Positions 15,811 to 23,302 of a stretch of 25,290 nucleotides of DNA are shown here, piece after piece. The position numbers and the translations under genes were made by a program. Location of the stretch: assembly GCF_963929015.1 (NCBI RefSeq), contig NZ_CAWVHE010000004.1, positions 1-25,290 of the forward strand, written 5' to 3'. This DNA comes from Merdimonas sp963929015. GTDB taxonomy: Bacteria; Bacillota; Clostridia; Lachnospirales; Lachnospiraceae. Below the pieces are notes generated by a model. That model was not told the origin of the DNA. It saw nothing but the letters and a program-made list of their open reading frames with translations, and did no database searches. Position 1 is the stretch's first letter; each line of letters starts with the position of its first letter.

Positions 15811-15868
15811 TTGACAGATCACAGGCTGCCCGATATTATATAGGTAACCGATATATAGATAATCTATA
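15811..15868 (+). promoter_or_regulatory. Promoter of the padR-SEDS operon with candidate PadR operator
   Basis: TTGACA (15811-15816), a 17-base spacer and TATTAT (15834-15839) form a strong promoter. Just downstream lie GGTAACC (15843-15849) and the perfect palindrome TATAGATAATCTATA (15854-15868), followed by AAAGGAGGG. Dyads placed over the transcription start of a padR gene are typical autoregulatory sites. That PadR binds here is inferred. Confidence 0.55.
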
Positions 15869-15894
15869 CAATGTTGTAAAGGAGGGATCGAAAC

Positions 15895-16230
15895 GTGCGT
15901 ATGGATAAGAGTCTGATTTCCGGAAGTACTTCGATGCTGGTGCTGCGTCTTCTGGAAGAAGGGGATCTGTATGGATACCAGATGATTGAAAGGCTTAGGG
16001 AGCGATCCAATTATGTATTTGAACTGAAGGCGGGAACCCTTTATCCGCTGCTCCACGGGATGGAAGAGAAAGGCTTTCTTACCTCTTATGAGCAGGAGGA
16101 AGGCGGAAAGGTCCGCAAATATTATCATTTGACCAGAGACGGCAAAAAGGCGCTGAAGGAAAAGGAGGAAGAGTGGAACACCTATCGAAGTGCAGTCGAG
16201 CGTGTGCTGCAGATGGGAGGTGCGCTGTGA
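15895..16230 (+). CDS. PadR-family transcriptional repressor
   Basis: The protein is 111 residues with the PadR winged-helix fold and no long C-terminal domain (subfamily 2 size). The characteristic segment LLEEGDLYGYQMIERL is followed by ELKAGTLYPLLHGMEEKGFL (recognition helix and start of wing) and the wing KVRKYYHLTRDGKKAL. The GTG at 15895 is favoured over the ATG at 15901 because AAAGGAGGG ends eight bases upstream of it. Its stop overlaps the start of the SEDS-like gene (GTGA), showing tight coupling. PadR genes paired with such membrane proteins usually control their own operon and respond to membrane or drug stress. The ligand is unknown. Confidence 0.92.
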   Translation: MRMDKSLISGSTSMLVLRLLEEGDLYGYQMIERLRERSNYVFELKAGTLYPLLHGMEEKGFLTSYEQEEGGKVRKYYHLTRDGKKALKEKEEEWNTYRSAVERVLQMGGAL

Positions 16231-17621
16231 ACCGGAGAGAATATCTGAAGACGATCACAGAACAGATCCGTTGTGAGAAAGCCAGGGAAGGGATTGCAAA
16301 AGAATTGAACGGCCACATTGAGGATCAGAAAGAAACCTTTTTAAAGGAAGGAATGACAGAGACCGAGGCAGAAGAGGCGGCGGTCCGGGAGATGGGTGAT
16401 CCGGTGGCGGCAGGTGTGGAACTGGACCGGATTCATCGGCCGAAAATGCCCTGGGGGCTGATCGCCCTGATCGGAATCCTTCACGCTGCCGGATTTTTCC
16501 TGCGTCACCTTCTGGATGCCAGGATCGAAGGCGTGGTGTTTGTGTCATCCGGAGGATCCGGGATCCTGGGAGAAATCGTTTTTCTGCTTGCAGGTCTGGC
16601 TCTGATGATCGGCGTGTGTTACCTGGATTACAGCCGGATCGGAAGGTACGCAAAGGGAATCTGGTGGGGCGCTTTTCTGGTGTTGTTTCCGGGCGTGTGG
16701 TTTTTTGGCCCTGTCATCAACGGAGCGTCCTGGGGCGCCTATGGAATGGTGTTTAATCTGCAGTTGCTGCTGTTTCTGGCTCTGCCGCTTTATGGAGCCA
16801 TCTTATTTCAGAGCCGGGGCGGCGGGTACCGGACGGTAGCCGGAAATCTCTTTCTTATCAGCCTGCCGGTGCTGCTCTGCCTGGGGATCCCGAGCGCAGG
16901 CAACGCCATTTTCCTGGGAGGACTTCTGGTGGTTCTGATGTGCCTGGCGCTCTGGAAGGGCTGGTACCGCGTGAACAGGGCAGGGACGTTCCTGGCGATC
17001 CTTGGGATTTTCGTTGGTCTGCCGGCGCTTCTGGCAGTGCTGTGGTGGAAGGGTGCCTTTGGATTGCCGCCCCTGTATCAGATCGAAAGACTCCGGGCCA
17101 TTTTCCGTCCTTCCGTCTATGCGCCGGAGATCGCAGACTGGATGGAAGGCCTGCGGCGGATCTTTCTATCGGGGAAATGGATCGGATCCGGAGGAGAACT
17201 TCCGCAAGACAGCTATCTGGCAGGAGACGGCAGCTCTTATATGCTGGCCTATATCGCAGCCAGTTTCGGCCTGCTTTTGGCCCTTGTGCTGACCGGGCTG
17301 ATCGGATATCTGTTCTTCCGCCTGCTGCAGGTTTCTCTGAAACAGAGCAACCAGCTGGGAAGAATGATGGGAATCGGCTGTACGCTGGCGCTGGCGGCCT
17401 GGTTTGGTATCTATGTTCTGGTCAATACGGGACTATTGCCCCGCGGATCGGTGTATTGTCCCTTCCTTTCCTTTGGAAATACCGGCATGCTGGTGACAGA
17501 TGTGCTGCTTGGGATCTTACTTGGCATCTACCGGTATCAGAACGTGCCGCTTGTCACGACCCGTCCGGCGGGAGGGAAAAACGTCTGGCGGGGGAGATTC
17601 CTCTGGCAGGGAAGATCGTAA
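16227..17621 (+). CDS. SEDS-like (FtsW/RodA/SpoVE) membrane protein with N-terminal permease-prefix-type domain
   Basis: The protein is 464 residues starting at GTG 16227, overlapping the padR stop, with GGAGGTG upstream. Residues 1-70 are a cytosolic helical domain (HIEDQKETFLKEGMTETEAEEAAVREMGDP) of the HAAS/permease-prefix type common beside PadR genes. About ten membrane helices follow. The C-terminal part resembles FtsW/RodA: GKWIGSGG, then SSYMLAYIAASFG, and PFLSFGNTGMLVTDVLLGILLGIYRYQ in place of the 'PFiSyGGSSl' motif. Where FtsW/RodA have the catalytic Asp before 'FvFa' (HTDFVFA), this protein has Ser337. It may therefore not polymerise glycan. A regulatory or membrane-stress role under PadR is possible. 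Confidence 0.78.
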   Translation: MNRREYLKTITEQIRCEKAREGIAKELNGHIEDQKETFLKEGMTETEAEEAAVREMGDPVAAGVELDRIHRPKMPWGLIALIGILHAAGFFLRHLLDARIEGVVFVSSGGSGILGEIVFLLAGLALMIGVCYLDYSRIGRYAKGIWWGAFLVLFPGVWFFGPVINGASWGAYGMVFNLQLLLFLALPLYGAILFQSRGGGYRTVAGNLFLISLPVLLCLGIPSAGNAIFLGGLLVVLMCLALWKGWYRVNRAGTFLAILGIFVGLPALLAVLWWKGAFGLPPLYQIERLRAIFRPSVYAPEIADWMEGLRRIFLSGKWIGSGGELPQDSYLAGDGSSYMLAYIAASFGLLLALVLTGLIGYLFFRLLQVSLKQSNQLGRMMGIGCTLALAAWFGIYVLVNTGLLPRGSVYCPFLSFGNTGMLVTDVLLGILLGIYRYQNVPLVTTRPAGGKNVWRGRFLWQGRS

Positions 17622-17646
17622 CAAAAGAAATATATAGAAAATGAGA

Positions 17647-17699
17647 AAAATAGCTTGCATGTTTTATACAAATGGATGTATAATTATGCAAGCTATTTT
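17647..17699 (+). promoter_or_regulatory. Arginine operon promoter with paired ARG boxes in a large dyad
   Basis: TTGCAT (17655-17660), an 18-base spacer and TATAAT (17679-17684) with TG before it form the promoter. TGCATGTTTTATACA (17656-17670) and TGTATAATTATGCA (17677-17690) both fit the ARG-box pattern TGnAT-W4-ATnCA, the first with one extra central base. They start 21 bp apart, the spacing known for paired ArgR boxes. The outer arms AAAATAGCTTGCAT and ATGCAAGCTATTTT form a perfect 14-bp inverted repeat around the pair. Confidence 0.7.
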
Positions 17700-17711
17700 C
17701 TTGTGAAAATA

Positions 17712-17742
17712 CCTTTGATTCTCAAAGGATTTCATATATAAT
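17712..17742 (+). promoter_or_regulatory. Small hairpin and possible second argC promoter
   Basis: CCTTTGA (17712-17718) pairs perfectly with TCAAAGG (17722-17728) around TTC. TTTGAT (17714-17719), 17 bases and TATAAT (17737-17742) could also be a downstream promoter about 45 bases before argC. Either reading is possible. The argC leader would contain the hairpin if transcription starts at the upstream promoter. Confidence 0.4.
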
Positions 17743-17785
17743 GGAATGCGTAAGTCAAGAGAAGAAATAAAGGATGTGAGCATAT

Positions 17786-18826
17786 ATGATAAAAGCAGGA
17801 ATCATCGGCGCGACGGGTTACGCGGGAGCGGAACTGGTGCGGATCCTTACAGGACATAAGGACGTGCAGATCGTCTGGTACGGGTCCAGAAGTTATATTG
17901 ATCAGAAATTTGCGGATATTTACCGTAACTTTTTCCGGATCGTGGATGCCAGGTGCCTGGATGACCACATGGAAGAACTGGCAGAGGAGGCGGACGTGAT
18001 CTTTACCGCCACGCCTCAGGGGTACTGTGCCTCTGTGATCAGCGAAGCAATCCTGTCAAAAACCAAAATCATCGACCTGAGCGCGGATTTTCGTATCAAA
18101 GATGTAGACATTTATGAAAAATGGTACGGGATTAAACATCAAAGTCCACAGTTTATCGAAGAAGCTGTCTATGGACTTTGCGAGATCAACAGGGAAGAGA
18201 TCAGGCAGGCCCGGCTGGTAGCCAATCCAGGGTGCTACACCACCTGTTCGATCCTGACGGCCTATCCGCTGGCAAAAGAAGGAGTGATCGACATGAATAC
18301 CCTGATCGTGGACGCGAAATCCGGCACCAGCGGCGCGGGAAGAGGCGCAAAAGTTGCCAATCTCTTCTGCGAGGTCAATGAAAATATCAAGGCCTACGGC
18401 GTTACGACCCACCGCCACACGCCCGAGATCGAGGAACAGCTTTCCTATGCTGCGGGCGAGCCGGTCCTGCTCAACTTTACGCCCCATCTGGTTCCGATGA
18501 ACCGGGGGATCCTGGCTACGGAATATGCGTCTTTAAAGAAACCTGTGACCATGGAAGAGGTCGGCAGGATCTATCAGGAGTATTATGGCGGGGAAAGATT
18601 TATCCGCCTGCTGGAGCCGGGGACCTGTCCGGAGACCCGATGGGTGGAAGGAAGCAACTATGTAGATATCGGTTTTCAGATCGATGCGCGGACCGGAAGG
18701 ATCGTGATGATGGGAGCCATCGATAATCTGGTGAAGGGAGCGGCCGGCCAGGCAGTGCAGAATATGAATCTGATGTTCGGCCTTCCGGAAAACGAAGGAC
18801 TCGATCTGGTCCCGCTCTTCCCATAG
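17786..18826 (+). CDS. argC: N-acetyl-gamma-glutamyl-phosphate reductase
   Basis: NADPH-dependent third step of arginine synthesis, making N-acetylglutamate semialdehyde. It is full length at 346 residues. The nucleotide-binding GATGYAG is at 8-14, and the catalytic Cys is C150 in VANPGCYTTC. The family segments DAKSGTSGAGRG and THRHTPEIEEQL (catalytic His) follow. AAAGGATG precedes the ATG at 17786. It is the first gene of argC-GNAT-argJ-argB-argD, all co-directional with gaps of about 20-35 bases, controlled by the ARG-box promoter upstream. Confidence 0.97.
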   Translation: MIKAGIIGATGYAGAELVRILTGHKDVQIVWYGSRSYIDQKFADIYRNFFRIVDARCLDDHMEELAEEADVIFTATPQGYCASVISEAILSKTKIIDLSADFRIKDVDIYEKWYGIKHQSPQFIEEAVYGLCEINREEIRQARLVANPGCYTTCSILTAYPLAKEGVIDMNTLIVDAKSGTSGAGRGAKVANLFCEVNENIKAYGVTTHRHTPEIEEQLSYAAGEPVLLNFTPHLVPMNRGILATEYASLKKPVTMEEVGRIYQEYYGGERFIRLLEPGTCPETRWVEGSNYVDIGFQIDARTGRIVMMGAIDNLVKGAAGQAVQNMNLMFGLPENEGLDLVPLFP

Positions 18827-18857
18827 AAACGTGACCGGTGATAAGGAGAAGGAGAAC

Positions 18858-19307
18858 ATGTATACAGTAAGAGTGATGAACAGCAGGGATTATGACCAGG
18901 TGTATGCGTTGTGGAAGACCATCAAAGGATTCGGGATCCGCAGCATGGACGATTCCAGAGAAGGTGTGGAACGGTTCTTAAAGAGAAATCCAACCACCAG
19001 TGTGGTGGCAGAAGAAGACGGAAAGATCGTAGGAGCGATCCTGTGCGGCCATGATGGAAGACGGGGCTGCCTCTATCATGTGTGCGTAGATCCGGCCCAC
19101 CGGATGCGGGGGATCGGCAGAGCTATGGTAGGAGCGGCAATGAATGCCCTCAAAGAAGAAGGCATCAATAAGGTTTCCCTGATCGCTTTTACCAGAAATG
19201 ACATTGGAAATGCATTCTGGAAAGAGATCGGATGGACAAAGCGGGAAGATTTAAATTATTATGATTTTACATTGAATGAAGAAAACATCACTGCATTTAT
19301 TCAATAG
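18858..19307 (+). CDS. GNAT-family N-acetyltransferase within the arginine operon
   Basis: The protein is 149 residues with the GNAT fold. A start MYTVRVMNSRDYDQVYALW is followed by strand VVAEEDGKIVGAILCG and the acetyl-CoA-binding motif A VCVDPAHRMRGIGRAM (R-x2-G-x-G type). The later strand and helix are LIAFTRNDIGNAFWKEIGW. The ATG at 18858 is set by the strong AAGGAGAAGGAG just upstream. It sits between argC and argJ on one transcript, which raises the possibility of a dedicated short N-acetylglutamate synthase. The alternative is a RimI- or YpeA-like acetyltransferase of other substrate. ArgJ here may already supply acetylglutamate, so the role is open. Confidence 0.85.
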   Translation: MYTVRVMNSRDYDQVYALWKTIKGFGIRSMDDSREGVERFLKRNPTTSVVAEEDGKIVGAILCGHDGRRGCLYHVCVDPAHRMRGIGRAMVGAAMNALKEEGINKVSLIAFTRNDIGNAFWKEIGWTKREDLNYYDFTLNEENITAFIQ

Positions 19308-19334
19308 AAAGAGAAAGAAAGGAAGGATAGTTTT

Positions 19335-20558
19335 ATGGAGATCATTACCGGAGGAGTAACAGCAGCAGAAGGATTTGAAGCGGCCAGCACGGCGGCGGGG
19401 ATCAAATATCAGGACCGCACTGACATGGCGCTTGTATACAGCAAAGAGCCCTGCGTGGCGGCAGGAACTTTTACTACGAATGTGGTAAAAGCGGCGCCGG
19501 TTCAGTGGGACCGGCAGGTCATTGACGGCAAAGGAAAGGTCCAGGCAGTTGTGGTTAATTCCGGGATTGCCAACGCCTGCACAGGTAAAGAGGGTCTTGG
19601 ATATTGCGAGGAAACCGCACGTGCGGCAGGAGAAGCGCTGGGGATCGCTCCGGAATCCGTTGTTATCGGTTCAACAGGAGTGATCGGCATGCAGCTTCCC
19701 ATCGAAAAGGTCAAAGCAGGGGTCCGGGTGCTGGCGGAGAAGAAAAACGGTTCTCTGGACAATGGCACGGATGCAGCCAGGGCCATCATGACTACAGATA
19801 CCTGCGAAAAAGAGCTGGCAGCGATCATTAAGGTGGGGGAAAAGACAGTGACCATCGGCGGTATGGCAAAGGGTTCCGGCATGATCCATCCCAATATGTG
19901 TACCATGCTGGCATTTATTACTACAGATGCCGTCATCGGGCAGGAAACGCTGCAGAAAGCTTTAAGTGAAGATGTGCAGGATACTTACAATATGATCTCG
20001 GTAGACGGAGACACTTCTACCAATGATACGGTTCTTTTGCTGGCAAACGGACTGGCGGGCAATCCCGAGATCCGGTATGGCACTCCGGAATACGAGACCT
20101 TTGCCGGGGCCCTTCATGCGATCAATGAGTATCTGGCAAAGAAAATCGCAGGAGACGGAGAAGGAGCCACCGCACTGCTGGAAGCAAGAGTGGAAGGCTG
20201 CGAGAACAGGGAACAGGCGAAAACTCTGGCAAAATCCATCGTATGCTCCAATCTGACCAAGACAGCCATCGCGGGCCATGACGCCAACTGGGGCAGGATC
20301 CTGTGTGCCATGGGATATTCCGGTGCGCAGTTTGATCCGGAAAATGTGGATCTGTTCTTTGAAAGCAAGGCAGGAAAGATACAGATCATTGAAAATGGAA
20401 CGGCTCTTCCCTACAGCGAGACAGAGGCCGCAAAGATCCTCTCTCAGCCGGAAGTCACTGTGATCGCCGATGTAAAGATGGGAGAGGCAGGCGCCGCCGC
20501 CTGGGGCTGCGACCTGACGCACGGATATATTGACATCAACGCAGATTACCGCAGTTAA
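19335..20558 (+). CDS. argJ: Glutamate N-acetyltransferase / amino-acid acetyltransferase (ArgJ)
   Basis: Transfers the acetyl group of N-acetylornithine to glutamate. Many members are bifunctional and also use acetyl-CoA. It is full length at 407 residues. The self-cleavage site is in KGSGMIHPNMCTMLAF, with the nucleophile T190, which becomes the N-terminus of the beta chain. The residue before it is Cys where many family members have Ala. The oxyanion-hole region GSTGVIG and the end DINADYRS are typical. GGAAGGA lies upstream of the ATG at 19335. It is the third gene of the operon. Confidence 0.96.
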   Translation: MEIITGGVTAAEGFEAASTAAGIKYQDRTDMALVYSKEPCVAAGTFTTNVVKAAPVQWDRQVIDGKGKVQAVVVNSGIANACTGKEGLGYCEETARAAGEALGIAPESVVIGSTGVIGMQLPIEKVKAGVRVLAEKKNGSLDNGTDAARAIMTTDTCEKELAAIIKVGEKTVTIGGMAKGSGMIHPNMCTMLAFITTDAVIGQETLQKALSEDVQDTYNMISVDGDTSTNDTVLLLANGLAGNPEIRYGTPEYETFAGALHAINEYLAKKIAGDGEGATALLEARVEGCENREQAKTLAKSIVCSNLTKTAIAGHDANWGRILCAMGYSGAQFDPENVDLFFESKAGKIQIIENGTALPYSETEAAKILSQPEVTVIADVKMGEAGAAAWGCDLTHGYIDINADYRS

Positions 20559-20579
20559 GTTTGGAAGGAAGCGAAAGAA

Positions 20580-21479
20580 ATGGAAAAAAGCATGCAGAAG
20601 TATCTGGACAAGGCAGAGGTGCTGATCGAAGCGCTGCCTTATATCCAGAGATTTAACCGGAAGATCATTGTAGTAAAATATGGCGGCAGCGCCATGGTTG
20701 ATGAGACGCTAAAAGAGCGGGTCATTCAGGATGTTACCCTTCTGAAGCTGGTCGGATTCAAGCCGATCATTGTTCACGGCGGAGGAAAGGAGATCAGCAA
20801 GTGGGTGGGAAAGGTCGGCATGGAGCCGGAGTTTGTCAACGGACTGCGTGTCACCGATGAAGCCACCATGGAACTGGCGGAGATGGTGCTTGGAAAGGTC
20901 AACAAAAGCCTGGTACAGCTGGTGGAAAGCCTGGGCGTGCGGGCCATCGGTATCAGCGGGAAAGACGGAAAGCTCCTGTCTGTGGAGAAAAAGTATGCAG
21001 ACGGAGAAGATATCGGGTTCGTAGGAGAGATCACGCACGTCAATGCAGATATTCTTTACGACCTGCTGGAAAAGGATTTTCTGCCGATCGTCTGCCCCAT
21101 CGGCCTGGATGATGCGTACCAGACCTACAATATCAATGCCGACGACGCGGCCTGCGCCATTGCAAGGGCTATGAAGGCGGAGAAACTGGCGTTTCTGACG
21201 GATATTGAAGGCGTCTATAAGGATCCGGATGATCCGGACACGCTGATCTCAGAACTGCCGGTCACAGAGGCGGAAGCTCTGATGAACCAGGGCTATATCG
21301 GAGGCGGCATGCTGCCCAAGCTTCAGAACTGCATTGACGCTATTGAAAACGGGGTGTCCCGGGTGCATATCCTGGACGGAAGGATTCCCCACTGTCTCCT
21401 GCTGGAGATCTTTACCAACAAAGGAATCGGTACAGCCATTCTGAACGATACGGATGAGCGGTACTATCAGGGAGAATAG
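20580..21479 (+). CDS. argB: N-acetylglutamate kinase
   Basis: Phosphorylates N-acetylglutamate (second arginine step). The protein is 299 residues of the amino-acid kinase fold, with KYGGSAM, VHGGGKEIS, NADDAACAIA and the nucleotide-site segment LTDIEGVYKDPDD. An extra N-terminal helix (MEKSMQKYLDKAEVLIEAL) precedes the first strand. This helix is known from arginine-inhibited hexameric kinases, so feedback inhibition by arginine is likely. GGAAGGAAG precedes the ATG at 20580. The gap from argJ is 21 bases. Confidence 0.96.
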   Translation: MEKSMQKYLDKAEVLIEALPYIQRFNRKIIVVKYGGSAMVDETLKERVIQDVTLLKLVGFKPIIVHGGGKEISKWVGKVGMEPEFVNGLRVTDEATMELAEMVLGKVNKSLVQLVESLGVRAIGISGKDGKLLSVEKKYADGEDIGFVGEITHVNADILYDLLEKDFLPIVCPIGLDDAYQTYNINADDAACAIARAMKAEKLAFLTDIEGVYKDPDDPDTLISELPVTEAEALMNQGYIGGGMLPKLQNCIDAIENGVSRVHILDGRIPHCLLLEIFTNKGIGTAILNDTDERYYQGE

Positions 21480-21511
21480 GACGGACAGTGAGAAAGAACG
21501 GAGATGAGAAA

Positions 21512-22692
21512 ATGAGAACCCCATATATGAAGGAAACAGAAGAGGCGCTTTTGCACACCTACAACCGGTTCCCGGTAGAATTTGACCGGGGAGAGGGCGT
21601 GTATCTTTACGATGCGGAAGGCAGGAAATATCTGGATTTTGCGGCAGGTATCGCTGTGTGCGGTCTGGGATACGGCCATCCGGAACTGACAAAGGCTCTG
21701 AAAGAGCAGGCGGAAAAACTTCTGCATACATCGAACCTGTTTTACAACGAGTCCTGCGGAAAGGCGGCGGCAGCGCTTAAAAAGGCCTGCGGCATGGACC
21801 GGGTGTTTTTTACCAACAGCGGGACGGAAGCCAACGAAGGGATGCTCAAAGCGGCCAGAAAATACGCCTGGAAAAGAGGAACCGGTCGATACGAGTTTAT
21901 CGCGATGGAAGGTTCTTTTCACGGACGGAGCATGGGAGCTTTGTCTGTGACAGAGCATGAAGCCTACCGGATTCCTTTTGAACCGCTGATCCCCGGGGTA
22001 AAGTTTGCAAAATGGAATGATCTGGAAAGTGTAAGGGCACTGGTAACGGAGAGAAAACCTGCGGCATCATTTTAGAACCCATCCAGGGAGGAGGGCGGTA
22101 TCAACATGGCGTCCCCGGAATTTTTAGAGGGCGTCCGCAGGATCTGTGACGAAGAGGGGATCCTTCTGCTCTTTGATGAGATCCAGTGCGGCATGGACGG
22201 ACCGGAGAGATGTTTGCATGGCAGTATTACGGTGTGAAGCCGGATATCATGTCCATGGCAAAGGCCATCGGAAGCGGTGTTCCGGTGGGGGCATTTGCCA
22301 TGACAGAAGCAGTGGCGTCGGATTCTCTGGAGCCCGGAGACCACGGCACGACTTATGGAGGCAACCTTTTGCCTGTACGGCAGTAGCAAAGACACTGGAA
22401 ATCTTTGAAAAAGAACATGTGACAGAACATGTCAGAGATATAGGGGAATATCTGGCAGAACAGCTGGACCGGCTGGTGCAGGAAGAAGAAGCGTCCTGGA
22501 ACGTAAGGGGCACCGGACTGATCCAGGGCATCCGTCTGAACCGCCCGGCAGGAGAGGTGACAGCAAAAGCCCATGGAAGAGGGGCTGGTGATCATTACCG
22601 CAAGAAGCGACGTGATCCGTCTGGTTCCTCCGATGATCATCGAAAAAGAGCATGTGGATGAGATGATTGAAAAACTGAAGAAATCTCTGTAA
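21512..22692 (+). CDS. argD: Acetylornithine aminotransferase (five frameshifts)
   Basis: PLP-dependent class III aminotransferase of arginine synthesis. Pieces in all three frames line up without loss: VYLYDAEGRKYLDFAAGIAV, FFTNSGTEANE, GSFHGRSMGALS, ILEPIQG, LLLFDEIQCGMD, the PLP-lysine region MSMAKAIGSGVPVGA, TTYGGN, and the end DVIRLVPPMIIEKEHVDEM. Single-base indels explain every jump: A missing at 22054-22057, G extra near 22086-22095, C missing near 22198, C missing near 22364, C extra near 22570. Corrected length is about 393 residues, normal for ArgD. Preserved sequence between the shifts argues for base-calling errors over decay. The ATG at 21512 follows GGAGATGAG. It is the last gene of the operon. 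Confidence 0.9.
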
Positions 22693-22716
22693 GGCGACAG
22701 GAAGAGTAAAAACATA

Positions 22717-22785
22717 AAAATCCCGGTCATTGGAGATACTAACCTGAAAAAGCAAGGGAGGTATCCAGACAATGATCGGGTTTTT
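22717..22785 (+). promoter_or_regulatory. Long leader hairpin enclosing the ribosome binding site and start codon of the DMT transporter
   Basis: CCCGGTCATTG (22722-22732) pairs with CAATGATCGGG (22770-22780) over 11 positions with one G-U pair. Four A-T pairs extend it beyond one mismatch. An inner GATAC (22735-22739) can pair with GTATC (22761-22765). AAGGGAGGT lies in the apical loop and the ATG in the stem. TTTTT follows directly, as in an intrinsic terminator. It could end argD transcripts or control translation of the next gene. Confidence 0.5.
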
Positions 22786-23208
22786 GATTGCATTTTATCC
22801 GGCGCGCTGATGAGCGTGCAGGGTGTGTTCAATACCCAGGTGACAAAGACAACGGGGATGTGGGTCAGTAACGGCTGGGTGCAGTTCAGCGCCCTTCTTC
22901 TGTGTCTTGCGGCCTGGCTTCTGACCGGGAGAGACAGTATTGCGGCTATCGCGAAGGTGGAGCCCAAATATATGCTTCTTGGCGGGGGGTGATCGGCGCC
23001 GGGATCACCTGGACTGTGATTAAGAGCATGGCCCAGCTCGGCCCAGCAAAAGCTGCCTTTTTTTATTGTGATGAGCCAGCTGATCGTGGCTTATGTGATC
23101 GAGGTGCTGGGGGCTTTTCGGAGTGGAGAAAAAGAACCGCTGGAATGGAGACGGGTGATCGGCATGGGGATCGCTTTGATTGGAGTTGCAATTTTCCAGT
23201 GGAAATAG
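22772..23208 (+). CDS. YdcZ-like DMT-family membrane protein (three frameshifts)
   Basis: Small membrane protein of about 145 residues and four to five helices, matching the DMT/YdcZ family. Fragments in different frames read SGALMSVQGVFNTQVTKTTG, then VIGAGITWTVIKSMAQLGPA, then VMSQLIVAYVIEVLGAF, ending RVIGMGIALIGVAIFQWK before TAG. The shifts lie at a T run (22793-22796, one T missing), a G run (22983-22990) and a T run near 23058 (one T extra), so sequence error is likely. AAGGGAGGT precedes the ATG at 22772. It is 79 bases behind argD, inside a structured leader. These proteins often work as pairs, but no partner is present. Substrate unknown. Confidence 0.8.
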
Positions 23209-23302
23209 TACAATAGCTTTATCTAGGCATATGCAGGGTGTTTGCGGTTCCGACAGACCGTTAAAGGAGCAGATATGCAGAGAAAACAACAAAAGTATAG
23301 AG

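Noticed and set aside
15854..15868. Short AT-rich palindromes near padR as a CRISPR or phage attachment site
   Set aside because: There is no repeated spacing, no tRNA or integrase nearby, and the position over the transcription start fits an operator.
17647..17699. Intrinsic terminator, T-box or other riboswitch upstream of argC
   Set aside because: A TTGCAT-18-TATAAT promoter lies inside the dyad and the halves match ARG boxes, so a DNA operator fits better. No T-box specifier or conserved T-box core (TGGNACC) is seen.
21512..22692. argD as a true pseudogene and the organism as an arginine auxotroph
   Set aside because: All catalytic segments survive between five one-base indels, and neighbouring genes toward the window end show the same error pattern.
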